From Candidatus Enterococcus ferrettii (GTDB lineage: Bacteria; Bacillota; Bacilli; Lactobacillales; Enterococcaceae), in contig NZ_JAFREL010000125.1 of assembly GCF_017377655.1 (NCBI RefSeq), forward strand, positions 1 to 6,677: a stretch of DNA of 6,677 nt, read 5' to 3'. Both the position numbers and the translations under genes were made by a program. The notes under the pieces were generated by a model, which saw only the letters and a program-made list of their open reading frames with translations, was not told where the DNA came from and did not search any database. This document shows, one piece after another, positions 5,936 through 6,677 of the stretch; position 1 is the first letter of the stretch; the number at the start of each line of letters is the position of its first letter.

Positions 5936-5941
5936 CTCCTT
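5936..5941 (-). promoter_or_regulatory. Ribosome binding site deciding the start at 5928
   Basis: AAGGAG on the - strand is 7 nt from ATG at 5928 and only 1 nt from the in-frame TTG at 5934. The ATG is therefore the plausible start. Confidence 0.7.
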
Positions 5942-5956
5942 CTTTTATGTAATTTT

Positions 5957-5989
5957 CTTCGATTCTAAGGCACAACCATAGAATCGAAG
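5957..5989. repeat. Strong hairpin between the regulator and the acetyltransferase genes
   Basis: CTTCGATTCTA (5957-5967) and TAGAATCGAAG (5979-5989) are perfect 11-bp reverse complements. Inside, after an A-A mismatch, GG (5969-5970) pairs with CC (5976-5977) around a 5-nt loop. On neither strand is it followed by a T-run: the - strand continues with AAAATTAC. It is therefore not a canonical terminator. It sits 25 nt after the stop of the upstream gene and about 28 nt before the next start. It could be an RNA-processing or stability element, a partial terminator, or an operator dyad. Confidence 0.6.
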
Positions 5990-6014
5990 GTCACTGCTTA
6001 AATCCTCTTAAATA

Positions 6015-6677
6015 TTAAAGTTCTCTCGACTTTGCTGAATAATTTCCTAAAAAAGAAAATAGTATTCCTAAGAACAAGCAAGGAATAGCACTTATCAATA
6101 CACTAAACCAAAGCGGTTCACTACTGACCAACAAGTTGGTCAGAAATCCACCAATAATTCCCAATAGAAAGAAAAGTGACACTGAATAAAAAATCGACCA
6201 TCTCATCCGCAGCTGAACTACAGTAACGATCCAAAGCAGTGACAACCAAATCAAACTAATCGGCAAAGCCGTTGACAGAAAGAATGACTGATTTATATAG
6301 TTTGATACAAGCAACACTCGATCTAACAATCCTGAAAAGGCTATTATTATAAAACTACTTCCACCGACTAAGACTATTGGCGACCATAGATTTCTTTTTC
6401 CAAACAGGTACACTAATGCATCGATACTTATTAATGAAAGCAGTACAATCAAAGACCACGTCAGATTCTGATTTAATGCAAAATTGATAATCAGGCAAAG
6501 CAGTATGCTCACTCCTGTAATACTATAAAAGATTGTTCCCCACATTTTTTTGTTCATCGTTTTTTCAATTCCCTTCACAACATTTTGATCTTCTTTTAAT
6601 AAGATATCCAAAGAGAGCTGATACAAATCGCTCAAAGCAATCACCGTTTCTAAATCTGGATAGTTCTTATCCACACC
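6015..6677 (-). CDS. XRE-type regulator with six membrane segments (5' end outside window)
   Basis: The 5' end is missing; the frame is open to the edge of the window. The visible N-terminal part, NYPDLETVIALSDLYQLSLDILLKED, is the typical end of an XRE/Cro-CI helix-turn-helix domain in Gram-positive regulators, so the DNA-binding helices lie just outside. Numbering from the GTG at 6674, which I do not take as the true start, about six hydrophobic segments follow (roughly 46-66, 72-91, 97-120, 130-154, 160-183 and 188-211), giving a cytoplasmic DNA-binding head on a membrane anchor. Such proteins are widespread in Lactobacillales and their signals are mostly unknown. The gene reads toward three acetyltransferase genes, with 86 nt and a hairpin between. 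It may regulate them, but nothing in the sequence proves this. The C-terminus ends normally at 6015 in a polar stretch, SAKSREL. Confidence 0.82.
   Translation of the reverse strand, partial: GVDKNYPDLETVIALSDLYQLSLDILLKEDQNVVKGIEKTMNKKMWGTIFYSITGVSILLCLIINFALNQNLTWSLIVLLSLISIDALVYLFGKRNLWSPIVLVGGSSFIIIAFSGLLDRVLLVSNYINQSFFLSTALPISLIWLSLLWIVTVVQLRMRWSIFYSVSLFFLLGIIGGFLTNLLVSSEPLWFSVLISAIPCLFLGILFSFLGNYSAKSREL

Overview
The window is AT-rich DNA with tightly packed, well-spaced AGGAG-type ribosome binding sites and canonical -10/-35 promoter elements. It reads as chromosomal DNA of a low-GC Gram-positive bacterium, most likely a member of the Lactobacillales such as Enterococcus or a relative. 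That assignment is an inference from base composition, Shine-Dalgarno sequences and gene types. There is no rRNA, tRNA, CRISPR array, transposase, integrase or recognisable insertion sequence.

Left part (1-2100): a two-gene operon on the + strand encodes an Lrp/AsnC-type regulator and a LysE/RhtB-type amino-acid exporter, translationally coupled by an ATGA overlap. A perfect -10 box and a small dyad lie at the very left edge. Convergent to it, on the - strand, is a membrane-anchored M23 (LytM-like) metallopeptidase.

Centre (2100-4390): this is the least explained part. It holds a terminator-like hairpin on the - strand with no gene upstream of it, a doubtful 120-codon open frame that may be a gene remnant, and a strong sigma-A-type promoter. 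That promoter drives a 319-residue protein I do not recognise, through a leader of about 130 nt carrying a 10-bp inverted repeat just before the ribosome binding site. The protein has a folded-looking N-terminal two thirds and a disordered, extremely basic tail. About 550 bp without a convincing gene follow.

Right part (4391-6677): four genes lie head to tail on the - strand. Read in the direction of transcription they are the 3' portion of an XRE-type regulator with six membrane segments (5' end outside the window), then three different GNAT N-acetyltransferases, ending at a clear rho-independent terminator. A strong 11-bp hairpin without a T-run separates the regulator from the acetyltransferases. 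Two of the acetyltransferase starts are best placed downstream of the longest open frame, on the evidence of their ribosome binding sites.

Most of the window is ordinary accessory or housekeeping content. The parts deserving a second look are the unknown basic-tailed protein with its structured leader, the orphan - strand terminator with the neighbouring ORF, and the run of three acetyltransferases behind a membrane-bound regulator. I see no clear evidence of a complete novel system.
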